Positions 8,591 through 16,630 are shown, numbered from the stretch's first letter. The stretch is DNA of 48,500 nt from Symbiodinium natans (GCA_905221605.1 CAJNDS010002124.1:312496-360995); one strand, 5' to 3'. Program-made: numbers and translations. The notes: generated by a model not told the origin, from the letters alone.

Positions 8591-8870
8591 ACCCTAAACC
8601 CTAAACCCTAAACCCTAAACCCTAAACCCTAAACCCTAAACCCTAAACCCTAAACCCTAAACCCTCAAACCTAAATCCCACTAAACCCGAAACCCTAGAC
8701 CCACCAATTCGAAGTATAGAAGCTTTGCAGAGTTGCTTGACGAAGCGCAGGAAGATGGAAACCCTAAACCCTAAACCCTCAACCCCAAACCCTAAACCCT
8801 AAACCCTAAACCCTGAACCCTAAACCCTAAACCCTAAACCCTGAACCCTAAACCCTAAACCCTAAACCCA
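8590..8870 (+). repeat. Two CCCTAAA arrays around a 60-bp spacer
   Basis: CCCTAAA units fill 8590-8695 and 8760-8868. The spacer between them contains GCTTTGCAG followed by a short open frame (ELLDEAQEDGN). I note this as a possible micro-exon without calling it. Confidence 0.9.
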
Positions 8871-8873
8871 CCC

Positions 8874-8945
8874 CGAAAGCACAAGGCTTTAGACGAAACC
8901 TTGCACAGTCACCTCACCGGGGCCGTTTCTTTTTCTAAGAGCTAA
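8874..8945 (+). CDS. Candidate exon
   Basis: The open + frame RKHKALDETLHSHLTGAVSF ends at TAA 8943-8945. The upstream flank is pure CCCTAAA, and element A3 begins 15 bp downstream. There is no evident acceptor AG between array and frame, so it could be chance. No family is recognised. Confidence 0.25.
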   Translation, partial: RKHKALDETLHSHLTGAVSFSKS

Positions 8946-8960
8946 GAACTGTTGAGGTTG

Positions 8961-9066
8961 GGATCTGCCCCCTTATATGAACAGTCCTAAATAGGCATTA
9001 TCGTACCCCCCTACTGCCCCTACTAGAATCCCGATTATGGACTGTTAGCATAAGGGGGAACATGCC
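8961..9066 (+). mobile_element. Inverted-repeat element, family A copy 3
   Basis: A 106-bp copy: GGATCTGCCCCCTTATATGA at the left and AGCATAAGGGGGAACATGCC at the right, with AACAGTCC and GGACTGTT inside. The centre carries the CCCCCTACTGCCCC spacer. It is the longest family member seen. Confidence 0.8.
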
Positions 9067-9133
9067 AACGTTTAGGGTTTAGTTTTGTGTTAGAGCAGCT
9101 GTTCAGGGTTTCCGGCGTTTCCGGTGGTTGCAG

Positions 9134-9198
9134 GAAGATGCAAGAGGAGTCGAACGCAGGCGCGATGCTGGGCAAGCTGTGGTTTATGAGTGCAGGGA
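9134..9198 (+). CDS. Candidate exon (reverse telomere polarity)
   Basis: After GGTTGCAG a frame reads KMQEESNAGAMLGKLWFMSAG. Balanced composition with Met/Trp makes it protein-like. It is flanked by a short G-rich block upstream and C-rich downstream, the opposite of the common pattern, and is one of the few counter-examples. Confidence 0.35.
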
Positions 9199-9204
9199 AA
9201 AGCT

Positions 9205-9420
9205 CTAAACCCTAAACCCTAAACCCTACACCCTACACCCTAAACCCTCAACCCTGAACCCTGAACCCTGAACCCTGAACCCTGAACCCTGAACCCTGAA
9301 CCCTGAACCCTGAACCCTGAACCCTGAACCCTGAACCCTGAACCCAAACCCCTAAACCCTAAACACTAAGCACTAAGCACTGAACACTACACACTAAACA
9401 CTAAACACTAAACACCACAT
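9205..9420 (+). repeat. C-rich block with homogeneous (CCCTGAA)n core
   Basis: A CCCTAAA start leads into about 15 pure CCCTGAA units (9246-9345), then CACTAAA/CACTAAG units to 9415. These are three successive variant zones in one block. Confidence 0.93.
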
Positions 9421-9524
9421 CTAACAGAAGTTAACACTGTAATCCCTAGCCCGATCCAGTGCGGCTCAGCGGGTTGTGTCCTTTTTTGAGGGCTTTGTGA
9501 GCTTCGACCTGACACGCGCGAGGT

Positions 9525-9815
9525 TTAGGGTTTCGGGTCAACACCCCATTCTCTCTTTCCTAAACACCTAAACCCTAAAATCCTAAACCCCCTAAACCCT
9601 AAACCCTAAACCCTAAAACCCTAAATCCCCAAAACCCTAAAACCCTAAAACCCTCAAACCCCACACCCTAAAAAAAAACGCGACAACCCCAGTCACCGAC
9701 GGGAGCCTTGGTGGGAGCCTGTGTTGCCTGTTGAGGAGTTTAGGGTTCGGGTTTAGGGCTTCGGATTTGGGGTTTAGGATTTGGGGTTTAGGTTTGAGGG
9801 TTGAGGGCTTGAGCT
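9525..9815. repeat. C-rich block, micro-spacer, G-rich block
   Basis: CCCTAAA/CCCTAAAA at 9560-9670, then AACCCCAG and a short frame (SPTGALVGACVAC, 9693-9731), then GGGTTTAGG-like sequence to about 9805. The spacer may be a micro-exon. Confidence 0.8.
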
Positions 9816-10040
9816 AAGTCACCACGGTATGGGTTTAACCCCGACAAAGGCAATTTAACCTTACGCCCAAACATGGTGAAGGAATGCGGCTTCTTTGTTT
9901 CGGGTATCTTTTTCTGTAGTTCCTCGCCAGAAATGGGTATTTCCCCACATAGGGCTTCCTTTAATATTCCCCAAAGTAGTACAGTGGAACCGTCAAAATG
10001 GTACCGCTATTTTCGGAACCCCCAAATAGTATGTATGTAG
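9813..10040 (+). CDS. Open frame of 75 codons, ATG internal at 9873
   Basis: Unique sequence carries a + frame open from just after a TGA at 9810 to TAG at 10038-10040. It reads NPDKGNLTLRPNMVKECGFF, VSGIFFCSSSPEMGISPHRA, then SKWYRYFRNPQIVCM. Composition is mixed and telomere-free, unlike most frames here. The 3' part lies inside an inverted repeat (ATTCCCCAAAG at 9969 and CTTTGGGGAAT at about 10071), so it may belong to a hairpin element instead of a host gene. No family is recognised. Confidence 0.33.
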   Translation, partial: AKSPRYGFNPDKGNLTLRPNMVKECGFFVSGIFFCSSSPEMGISPHRASFNIPQSSTVEPSKWYRYFRNPQIVCM

Positions 10041-10119
10041 ACAAGAAGTGAATTATGGAAGGTTGGCCTCTTTGGGGAATCCTATCGTGATACGGAGCCT
10101 ACGATGTAGAGAATCCCTA

Positions 10120-10200
10120 AGCCCGAAACCCTAAACCCTAAACCCTAAACCCTAAACCCTAAACCCTAAACCCTAAACTCTAAACCCCAAACCCTAAACA
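10120..10200 (+). repeat. CCCTAAA array
   Basis: About 11 units. The spacer 10203-10312 that follows contains a pyrimidine-rich run and TTCCTTAGCAGCAG, a plausible acceptor region. A frame (GTNLRIAPEARSPKP) follows it. Confidence 0.9.
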
Positions 10201-10312
10201 TACGGTTTCCTTTTCATGTTCACTTTTAACTTCCTTAGCAGCAGCCTAGGTACCAACCTTCGCATCGCACCCGAAGCTCGAAGCCCTAAGCCTTGAACCT
10301 CCGACGGCGGTA

Positions 10313-10440
10313 TAGGGTTTAGGGTTTAGGGTTTAGGGTTTAGGGTTTAGGGTTTAGGGTTTAGGGTTTAGGGTTCAGCCTAAGCCCTCAACTCTAAACC
10401 CATAGACCCTACGCTCTGAACTCCGAACGCTCGAAACCCT
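10313..10440. repeat. TTTAGGG array meeting degenerate CCCTAAG (head-to-head)
   Basis: About nine TTTAGGG units end at 10375 and pass through TTCAGCC directly into CCTAAGCCC-type C-rich repeat, giving a head-to-head telomere junction. Confidence 0.88.
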
Positions 10441-10444
10441 TCGA

Positions 10445-10531
10445 ATGGCTCAAGCCGCGCCGACGCCTCCCAAAGGAAGCTTCACGCCCAATTTGCTAAG
10501 ACTCCCGGTTGTCGGGCGCAGACAGGCCTAG
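10445..10531 (+). CDS. Candidate exon or small ORF starting ATGGCTCAAG
   Basis: An ATG frame of 28 codons reads MAQAAPTPPKGSFTPNLLRL, then PVVGRRQA, and stops at TAG 10529-10531. It lies between C-rich (10380-10440) and G-rich (from 10530) repeats. The start contains TGGCTCAAG, the last nine bases of the dinoflagellate spliced leader as I remember it, but nine bases is too few to call a relic. Coding is plausible but unproven. Confidence 0.35.
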   Translation: MAQAAPTPPKGSFTPNLLRLPVVGRRQA

Positions 10532-10534
10532 GGT

Positions 10535-10800
10535 TGCTTAGGGTTGTTCAGGGTTTAGGGGTTTAGGGTTTGGGGTTTAGGGCTGACATTGAGAGGTTAG
10601 GGTTTAGGGGTCTAGGGGGTTTCCTTGCAGGTTGCTTAGGGTTGTGGGGGGGGTGGGGGGGGGGATTCGAACTACGAGCTTTAACTTTTTGGTCTTGGTC
10701 TACGGCTTCGATTCTCGGACCCTGTGGGGTTTAGGGTTTAGGGTTTAGGGTTTAGGGTTTAGGGTTTAGGGTTTAGGGTTTAGGGTTTAGGGTTTAATTC
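10535..10800 (-). repeat. G-rich telomere-like blocks
   Basis: Degenerate GGGTTTAGGGG units fill 10540-10650 and pure TTTAGGG units 10726-10796. Between them is a G-homopolymer stretch and a 60-bp spacer with no gene call. Confidence 0.9.
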
Positions 10801-10824
10801 AGTTGGGGCCTTGGTTTTCAAGTC

Positions 10825-10923
10825 ATGGCGCGGGAAATCCATGTCCGCCCGTGTCATGCTCTGGCCGCAATATCTCTGATGACAGCCGCCGAGACCGGGC
10901 TACATCGAGCATATGGTCCCTAA
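10825..10923 (+). CDS. Candidate exon or small ORF
   Basis: An ATG frame of 32 codons reads MAREIHVRPCHALAAISLMT, then AAETGLHRAYGP, and ends at TAA 10921-10923. TTTTCAAG precedes the ATG. Composition is natural, but the stop lies at the edge of CCCTAAA-like sequence. Flanks are G-rich upstream and C-rich downstream, the reverse of the common polarity. Confidence 0.35.
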   Translation: MAREIHVRPCHALAAISLMTAAETGLHRAYGP

Positions 10924-11070
10924 ATCCTAAACCCTGAACCCTGAATCCTGAACAGGAAGGGGCCCTCAAGCCCTAAAGCCCGTGTGAGCTACGTTCTGAA
11001 AGCTCTAAGCCCTTGACCCTTCTTTGGTTCTAGAGCTATAAGGTTGGAGGCATGGGCCGTTAGTATGGTC

Positions 11071-11135
11071 CCTTACCCTTAGGGATCCCAAGTACGGGCC
11101 CTAATTATGTATAGAGTAGATAAGGGTTACATAAC
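11071..11135 (+). mobile_element. Partial family B inverted-repeat element
   Basis: GTATGGTCCCTTACCCTTAGGGATCCC and AGTACGGGCCC match the left half of family B (28198, 33311, 45850). The right end is not recognisable. Confidence 0.4.
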
Positions 11136-11147
11136 AAGGCATAAACC

Positions 11148-11266
11148 CTAAACCCTAAACCCTAAACCCTAAACCCTAAACCCTAAACCCTAAACCCTAA
11201 ACCCTAAACCCTAAACCCTAAACCCTAAACCCTAAACCCTAAACCCTAAACCCTAAACCCTAAACC
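11148..11266 (+). repeat. CCCTAAA array
   Basis: About 17 perfect units with very low divergence, suggesting recent expansion. Confidence 0.95.
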
Positions 11267-11340
11267 CATACTTGGCACGCTAGATCTCGGACCTTTAGGG
11301 CTGTGTTGAGGCTTCTGGGTTAAGGTCTACAAGCTTTCAG

Positions 11341-11385
11341 GTTTGCGACTCCCGGTCGTAAGAAAAGGAAAGACAAAAATCGGTT
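11341..11385 (+). CDS. Candidate exon, very basic peptide
   Basis: CAAGCTTTCAG gives a good acceptor. The following frame reads FATPGRKKRKDKNR before TTTAGGG begins. It is short and Lys/Arg-rich, resembling a nuclear localisation stretch. It sits in the C-spacer-G setting (array 11148-11266 upstream, array 11385-11440 downstream). Confidence 0.35.
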
Positions 11386-11434
11386 TAGGGTTTAGGGTTT
11401 AGGGTTTAGGGTTTAGGGTCTAGGGCGTTTAGGG

Positions 11435-11569
11435 TTTAGGGGCCCTTTCTTGCTTCAAGAGGCGTGTAATAGAAAGAAGGGAACCTACCTGAGGCTCAAA
11501 CCGTGTAAACGCCAAACCCTTACCCCCAAGCCTTGTACCATGTACCCCCAACGCCGCTGTGAAATCTAA
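11435..11569 (+). CDS. Possible Cys/Lys-rich exon
   Basis: The + frame reads PFLLQEACNRKKGTYLRLKP, then CKRQ ... PCTMYPQRRCEI, to TAA at 11567-11569. Four cysteines and many basic residues are present. Part of the frame (TLTPKP) runs over degenerate telomeric sequence, so the real exon, if any, would be about 11450-11510. Confidence 0.3.
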   Translation, partial: FRGPFLLQEACNRKKGTYLRLKPCKRQTLTPKPCTMYPQRRCEI

Positions 11570-11579
11570 GCCCGTAGCC

Positions 11580-11700
11580 CTTAGCCCTAAACCTTAAACC
11601 CTAAACCCTAAACCCTAAACCCTAAACCCTAAACCCTAAACCCTAAACCCTAAACCCTAAACCCTAAACCCTAAAACCCTAAACCCTAAGCCCCTGCAAC
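11580..11700 (+). repeat. CCCTAAA array
   Basis: About 16 units, immediately upstream of the first cysteine-rich exon. Confidence 0.95.
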
Positions 11701-11706
11701 CCTCAG

Positions 11707-11792
11707 ACACAGCTCAGAATGCCGGCTGCTCGGGCGGTATCATGTGCACCGGCTCCACGGAAAGCTCCTGCACATTCTTCTCGAACCTGGGC
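11707..11792 (+). CDS. Exon, Gly/Ser/Cys-rich (Cys gene)
   Basis: It follows AACCCTCAG and can end at a GT (GTGCAC, 11793). The frame reads TAQNAGCSGGIMCTGSTESS, then CTFFSNLG, with three cysteines. The CSGG and CTGSTESSC pattern recurs in the exon at 13055. The upstream flank is CCCTAAA and the downstream flank turns G-rich at about 11830. It is likely part of the extracellular-type Cys-rich protein. Confidence 0.5.
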
Positions 11793-11834
11793 GTGCACCT
11801 AAACCCCCCCTAAACCCTCTGGGTTGGTTTGTAT

Positions 11835-11948
11835 AGGGTTTAGGGTTTAGGGGTTGGGGTTTAGGGATCTGGGCTTAGGGCTTAGGGTTCAGGGCTTAGG
11901 GCCTAGGGTTTGGGGCTTAGGGCTTAGGGTTTAGGGTTTAGGGTCTCG
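11835..11948 (-). repeat. TTTAGGG/GCTTAGG degenerate array
   Basis: G-rich telomere-like block with many GGGCTTAGG variants, marking the start of the presumed intron after exon 11707-11792. Confidence 0.9.
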
Positions 11949-12347
11949 GTAGCCTGGTGGTGCCCTTTTCCTTTTTTTCGTTCAAGAATCCCTTAGAAAG
12001 GAACCAGCCAGCAAATCGTACCCTCACGATAAGATGGTTACTGAGCTACCAAGCTCTAAACCCCCAAACCCCAACAACCCCCCTCAACCCCCTCAACCCC
12101 CCATAAACCCCCGCAACCCCAACCGTTTTGTGGGCTTCGGGTGCAACAACGTAAACCCAATCCCTTGGGAGCCCAACACCGGAACATATCCTCGTCAGCA
12201 CAACAGCTAGGACGCAGAGCAGGCCCTTATTGACCTTTTTAGGGTTTAGCTTCATATCAGCCCCTTTGAACCAAGAAAGATACCCTTTGCATTCCGCTTT
12301 GTATTCCCAGCCCTAAGCCCTAAACCCGAAACCCTCTTTTCTTTCAG

Positions 12348-12446
12348 GGTTACTCTTGGGTCCAGGCAGGAGCCGTGAACAGAACGAGAAAATCTAGGCC
12401 AGATTCCTTCAAAGCTCTCATCTACTCCAACCTTCCTAGTTCGCCG
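12348..12446 (+). CDS. Candidate 99-bp exon with strong acceptor
   Basis: CTCTTTTCTTTCAG is the best polypyrimidine-AG in this part of the window, and a GT (GTTTCG) lies at 12447. The enclosed 33 codons are open: GYSWVQAGAVNRTRKSRPDS, then FKALIYSNLPSSP. Length divisible by three and good edges favour an exon. A 68-codon minus-strand frame covers the same DNA as an alternative. It could belong to the Cys gene or be separate. Confidence 0.45.
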
Positions 12447-12545
12447 GTTTCGGGTCAACCCCTAACACCCAACCCCCCCCCCCCCTCCCCAAATGGTGCC
12501 CGAAACCTGAAGACCTAACTTTAGCCACCTATAGAGTCTGCCCCA

Positions 12546-12866
12546 AACCCTAACCACTAAAGCCCTAAACCCCTAAATCCCTAAACCCCTAAACCCCTAA
12601 ACCCCTAAATCCCTAAACCCCTAAACCCCTAAACCCCTAAACTTCTAAACCCCTAAACCCCTAAACCCCTAAACCCCTAAACCCCTAAACCCCTAAACCC
12701 CTAAACCCCTACACCCCTAAACCCCTAAACCCCTAAACCCCTAAACCCCTAAACCCCGAAACCCCGAAACCCCTAAACCCCTAAACCCCTAAACCCCTAA
12801 ACCCCTAAACCCCTAAACCCCTAAACCCCTAAACCCCTAAACCCCTAAACCCCTAAACCCCTAAAC
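12546..12866 (+). repeat. Homogeneous (CCCCTAAA)n 8-bp array
   Basis: About 40 copies of an 8-bp unit with few variants (CCCCTAAAT, CTTCTAAA, CCCCGAAA). It joins a 7-bp array without any spacer at about 12866. Confidence 0.96.
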
Positions 12867-13043
12867 CCTAAACCCTAAACCCTAAACCCTAAACCCTAAA
12901 CCCTAAACCCTAAACCCTAAACCCTAAACCCTAAACCCTAAACCCTAAACCCTAAACCCTAAACCCTAAACCCTAAACCCTAAACCCTAAACCCTAAACC
13001 CTAAACCCTAAACCCTAAACCCTAAACCCTAAACCCTAAACCC
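12867..13043 (+). repeat. Pure (CCCTAAA)n array
   Basis: About 25 perfect units, directly continuing the 8-bp array and ending next to exon 13055-13137. Confidence 0.97.
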
Positions 13044-13054
13044 TTCGCCTCAAG

Positions 13055-13137
13055 GGGCTGCACCTGGAGCTCGGGGAGCAGCGGCGGCGGCGGCAGCAGC
13101 TGCTCTGGCACCTTTAGCTCCTGCAAAAGCCACTTGG
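13055..13137 (+). CDS. Exon, Gly/Ser/Cys-rich (Cys gene)
   Basis: Preceded by TTCGCCTCAAG and followed by GT (GTCGCG, 13138). It reads GCTWSSGSSGGGGSSCSGTF, then SSCKSHL, with four cysteines. The C-S-G-T-x-S-S-C pattern resembles exon 11707. Ser/Gly content is typical of flexible linkers in secreted proteins. A 68-codon minus-strand frame also runs through here, partly over telomeric sequence, and is judged spurious. Confidence 0.55.
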
Positions 13138-13148
13138 GTCGCGGGTTA

Positions 13149-13250
13149 AACCCTAAACCCCTGAACCCTGAACCCTGAACCCTAAACCCTAAACCCCAAA
13201 CCCTAAACCCTAAACCCCAATCCCTCAAGGGCCCTACACCCTAAACCCGT
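13149..13250 (+). repeat. CCCTGAA/CCCTAAA block
   Basis: C-rich block directly after the exon, so this exon lacks the usual downstream G-rich block. The spacer 13250-13385 and the G-rich remnant 13385-13495 hold no gene call. Confidence 0.88.
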
Positions 13251-13495
13251 AAACCCTCATCCCAGAACAGCAGTACCCCTGTAAGCCCACTGGCCCGAGA
13301 CGAGCGCGAAGGACGGGCCCCAAATGTTTTGGGCCTGGTTTTTTTTTGGGTCCTGCGTGCCCAAGAAGATCAATGCCCTCTTAGGGTTCATAGAGTTTAG
13401 GGTTTAGTCTTTGTAGTTATGGTGGTTGAGGGTTTAGGGCTAGGGTTTAGGGTTGTGGGGTTCGGGATCTAGGGGTTAAAGTTATGGTGCTTCAC

Positions 13496-13517
13496 CCCAG
13501 GCTACACGACTCAGCGT
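13496..13517 (+). repeat. Left copy of 22-bp direct repeat flanking a telomere array
   Basis: CCCAGGCTACACGACTCAGC plus GT lies here and again at 13868-13889, on either side of about 350 bp of CCCTAAA. The second copy is the start of exon 13872. See findings. Confidence 0.9.
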
Positions 13518-13867
13518 AACCCTAAACCCTAAACCCTAAACCCTAAACCCTAAACCCTAAACCCTAAACCCTAAACCCTAAACCCTAAACCCTAAACCCT
13601 AAACCCTAAACCCTAAACCCTAAACCTAAACCTAAGCCCTAAACCCTAAGCCCTAAACCCTAAACCCTAAACCCTAAACCCTAAACCCTAAACCCTAAAC
13701 CCTAAGCCCTAAACCTAAGCCCTAAACCCTAAACCCTAAACCCTAAACCCTAAACCCTAAACCCTAAACCCTAAACCCTAAACCCTAAACCCTAAAACCC
13801 TAAACCCTAAACCTAAACCCTAAACCCTAAACCCTAAACCCTAAACCCTAAACCCTAAACCCTAAAC
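13518..13867 (+). repeat. CCCTAAA array inserted between two copies of an exon start
   Basis: About 350 bp of mostly perfect CCCTAAA with CCTAAA and CCCTAAG interruptions, flanked by the 22-bp direct repeat. Confidence 0.96.
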
Positions 13868-13871
13868 CCAG

Positions 13872-13984
13872 GCTACACGACTCAGCGTGACTGCGAGTTT
13901 TGGAACTGCAACTGGGGATCCGGAAGCACTGGCGGAAGCACTGGTGGGAGCGTGGTAGGAGGAGGCTCAGGCAGCGAACGGCAG
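13872..13984 (+). CDS. Exon, Cys/Trp then Gly/Ser linker (Cys gene)
   Basis: After CCCAG the frame reads YTTQRDCEFWNCNWGSGSTG, then GSTGGSVVGGGSGSERQ. Cys-Trp clusters are followed by a repeated GST/GGS linker. The frame stays open beyond the exon, so the 3' edge is approximate. The upstream intron end is duplicated at 13496, implying a choice of two identical acceptors about 372 bp apart. Confidence 0.55.
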
Positions 13985-13999
13985 TTTCCTCTTTTTTTT

Positions 14000-14158
14000 T
14001 GGTTTCCAGGGTTTCGGGGTCCAGGAGGATTTTGGGGGGTTTGGGGTTTTAGGGCCCTAAACCCTAAACCCTAAACCCTAAACCCTAAACCCTAAACCCT
14101 AAACCCTAAACCCTAAACCCTAAACCCTAAACCCTAAACCCTAAACCCTAAACCCCAA
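14000..14158. repeat. G-rich block joined head-to-head to CCCTAAA array
   Basis: GGGGTTTTAGGG meets CCCTAAACCC at 14054/14055 with no spacer. The C-rich arm has about 14 units. Confidence 0.95.
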
Positions 14159-14184
14159 AGCGTTCTTGATGTAGGGTCGGGGGA

Positions 14185-14229
14185 CTGGGTCCAAGGGCCA
14201 GGTTGACAAGTTCATTGTCTTGGACCCAG
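14185..14229. other. Small hairpin (11-bp perfect inverted repeat)
   Basis: CTGGGTCCAAG at 14185-14195 pairs with CTTGGACCCAG at 14219-14229, leaving a 23-base loop. It occupies the spacer between a C-rich and a G-rich telomere block where an exon would be expected, so it could be a tiny element or a structured RNA segment. Confidence 0.6.
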
Positions 14230-14267
14230 GGTGCGCCCCTATTCCCTTTCTTTGGAGGTTGGGTTTT

Positions 14268-14365
14268 AGGGTTTAGGGTTTAGGGTTTAGGGTTTAGGGT
14301 TTAGGGTTTAGGGTCTAGGGTTTAGGGTTTAGGGTTTAGGGTTAGGGTTTAGGGTTTAGGGTTTT
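14268..14365 (-). repeat. TTTAGGG array
   Basis: About 13 units, continuing into a short inverted C-rich remnant at 14365-14400. The following unique spacer (14400-14520) has no gene call; a minus frame of 65 codons there ends in telomere-derived residues. Confidence 0.93.
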
Positions 14366-14594
14366 TAGACCCTTAAGTCCTTAAACCCTTAAACTCTCAA
14401 GCCGCTAAATCCACAACATGCATTGTCCCCTTTCACCAAAAATAGTGCTCGTTTAATTCTCAGATTTCTCTGGGACATAGGTTTAGTTTTCCTGGTTTTG
14501 GGGCCCCTAGAGTACACCGCATACCCTGAACCCCCAAGCCCTGAACCCTGAACTCCAAACCCTAAACCCCAAACCCCAGACCCCAAACCCCAAA

Positions 14595-14845
14595 TCCGAA
14601 GCCCTAAGCCCTAAGCCCTAAGCCCTAAGCCCTAAGCCCTAAGCCCTAAGCCCTAAGCCCTAAGCCCTAAGCCCTAAGCCCTAAACCCTAAACCCTAAAC
14701 CCTAAACCTTAACCCCTAAACCCTAAACCCTAAACCCTAAACCCTAAACCGTAAACCCTAAACCCTAAGCCCTAAGCCCTAAGCCCTAAGCCCTAAACCC
14801 TAAGCCCTAAGCCCTAAGCCCTAAACCGTAATCCCTAAACCCTAA
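14595..14845 (+). repeat. Mixed (CCCTAAG)n and (CCCTAAA)n array
   Basis: About 13 pure CCCTAAG units (14598-14688), then CCCTAAA, then another CCCTAAG zone (14765-14820). Alternating homogenised zones are clear. Confidence 0.95.
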
Positions 14846-14856
14846 AACAAAAACAG

Positions 14857-14914
14857 CCCTGGGTGTGCAGGAGCCTTCAACCCCTGCTCCATGAAGGCCC
14901 CGGATCGCTTTCAG
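14857..14914 (+). CDS. Exon, module part 1 (C-x5-C) (Cys gene)
   Basis: After AAAACAG the frame reads PGCAGAFNPCSMKAPDRFQ. The C-x3-F-x2-C-x2-K-x-P layout matches part 1 of the repeated module (compare FCVAKTPG at 22952 and FCTATPG at 19087). It lies between CCCTAAG/CCCTAAA and TTTAGGG arrays. The donor is not clear; the next bases are TCCCC. Confidence 0.5.
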
Positions 14915-14934
14915 TCCCCAAAACACCCCGAAGG

Positions 14935-15065
14935 GTTTGGGTTTAGGGTTTAGGGTTTAGGGTTTAGGGTTTAGGGTTTAGGGTTTAGGGTTTAGGGTTT
15001 AAGGTTTAGGGTTTAGGGTTTAGGGTTTAGGGTTTAGGGCTTTGGGCTTAGGGTTTCGGTTTTAG
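14935..15065 (-). repeat. TTTAGGG array
   Basis: About 17 near-perfect units. The unique region after it (15065-15370) includes a TGTG/TATG microsatellite at 15240-15290 and a poly-G run at 15349-15365, with no supportable gene. Confidence 0.94.
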
Positions 15066-15369
15066 GGGTGGCTGTGTGATATGGTGCAGCCGTGAAGGTT
15101 GGGATGCCGAGTAGCCTCGAAAGCTTCGTGTGACGCGCGAGAGGCAGCTCTGGACCCACCCGCCGTCTCAGACGGCAAAACCACCCCAGCCTATTCCTTT
15201 TAGGGTTTATGCCTCAACTCACTGCGAAAACTTCCTCTGTGCATGTGTATGTGTGTATGTGTATGTGTATATGTGTGTGTGTGAGAGAGAGTAGGTTCGG
15301 GAAAAGGTAGGCGATTCGCCATCGAGCTCCCCGCCCCCCTGCAGGGGAGGGGGGGGGGGGGGGGGCGGC

Positions 15370-15730
15370 GTAAGCCTTGAGACTAGTTAGGGGTTAGGAG
15401 GGTTTAGGGTTTAGAGATTAAGGGTTTGGGGTTTCGGGGAGCCCTGAAGCCCTCAAAGCGCCCTAGAGAGCATCTCATCAGCAGGACAATCCCAACCTGA
15501 ACACGTCTTGCCCGAATCCCTTCTTGCTTGGTTCCTGAATCCTTTTTCTGAGGTCTAAAGCTTAAACCGCAAACCCCTAAACGACCCCTAAACAACCCCC
15601 TAAACCCTAATCCCGATCCCTCTTCCTTTTCCTCAAAGCAGGTTTGGCTCCCTTATGAAGCAGAAAAGGGCACCACTTGCCTCCACAGCCCAGCAATGGG
15701 TTTGGGGTTTGGGGTTTAGGGTTTAGGGTT
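15370..15730. other. Unique region with short telomere remnants
   Basis: Contains G-rich remnants at 15395-15435 and 15700-15742 and C-rich remnants near 15570-15610. A 63-codon minus frame (15404-15595) exists but has no other support. Confidence 0.4.
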
Positions 15731-15914
15731 TAGGGTTTAGGGAATTTGGTAAGGAAAGCACACGTTGCGCTTGGAGAGCCCTCAACCCCAAACTCCAAGC
15801 CCCAAGCCTAAGAACCGCGCAAGAAGCAACACCATCAACTTTTCAAGGTTTGAGGAGTTGGCCCTGAGCCCCGAGCCTAAACCCTAAACCCTAAACCCTA
15901 AATTCCTGCCGCAG

Positions 15915-15991
15915 ATTATCGACGGGACATACTGCGAAGGCAGCACTTTGATCACTTGCGTGAACGGCCTCGCGGATGAATTCATCAACCC
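15915..15991 (+). CDS. Exon, module part 2 (YCEG) (Cys gene)
   Basis: After CCTGCCGCAG the frame reads IIDGTYCEGSTLITCVNGLA, then DEF. The D-G-x-Y-C-E-G-x2-L-x2-C pattern is part 2 of the module, also seen at 16815, 19690, 22107 and 23774. A short CCCTAAA block precedes it (15877-15902). The donor may be GT inside TGCGTGAAC or further on, so the 3' edge is approximate. Confidence 0.62.
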
Positions 15992-16094
15992 CGAACCCTA
16001 AACCATAAAACCCCTCACCAGAACCTACCCACCCCCCCCCCCCCCCCAACCAAAAACATCAAAAACATCTTCCTTATAAAGGAAGTATAGGCTA

Positions 16095-16190
16095 GGATGT
16101 TCCCACTTACACTAACAGTCCTTAATAGGGATTATAGTACCCCCTGTGATAATCCCTATGAAGGACTGTTAGTATAAGCTGGAACATCCC
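16095..16190 (+). mobile_element. Inverted-repeat element, family A copy 4
   Basis: A well-preserved 96-bp copy: GGATGTTCCC at the left and GGAACATCCC at the right, with ACTAACAGTCC and GGACTGTTAGT as inner arms and GGGATTATAGTACCCC in the centre. It lies between module exons, so it is intronic if the gene model holds. A poly-C run (16031-16047) precedes it. Confidence 0.85.
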
Positions 16191-16302
16191 AAACCTAGAC
16201 CCTAAACAGGCCCTTAAGCCCCCTCAAGCCCTCCAGGCCCCTAAGCCCCTAAATTCCGAGATTCTTCAACCCCTAAACCCCCTAAATCCCTAAACCCCTA
16301 GC

Positions 16303-16386
16303 ACCTGATGCCGAGGAGGCGTCAGCACGTCCCAGTACTGCAGCGGCCAAGACTGCACCGAAAGCGGCCTGGGCAATGCTGGGAGC
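16303..16386 (+). CDS. Exon, Cys/Ser-rich (Cys gene)
   Basis: The frame reads GGVSTSQYCSGQDCTESGLG, then NAGSSG. C-S-G-x-D-C-T-E-S-G resembles the exon at 18132 (D-C-x4-C-T-E-G). It follows CCCTAAAT-type repeats and precedes TTTAGGG-like sequence at 16408. The acceptor may be the TAG at 16299-16301 or the GAG near 16313, so the 5' edge is uncertain. Confidence 0.5.
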
Positions 16387-16630
16387 TCAGGATTTTTTTT
16401 TTCCTGTGGGTTTAGGGTTTAAGTCTTAGGGCTGAGGGTGTTTGGTTGGGGGCTATCCCTAAACCCTAAACCCTAACCGCTAACTCCTAACCCCTAACCC
16501 CGAAACCCTAAACCCTAAACTCTAAATCCTAACCCCTAAACCGGGAAAGTTCGTGGAGAATTGTGGCGAGACACCGTAAGCTGGAGCGCCTCAAGTTTTG
16601 AGCCCTCAACCTAAACCCCAAAACCCCCTC

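Noticed and set aside
10442-10455. Possible relic of the dinoflagellate spliced leader (TGGCTCAAG)
   Set aside because: Only nine bases match the end of the leader as I remember it; expected by chance in a window this size.
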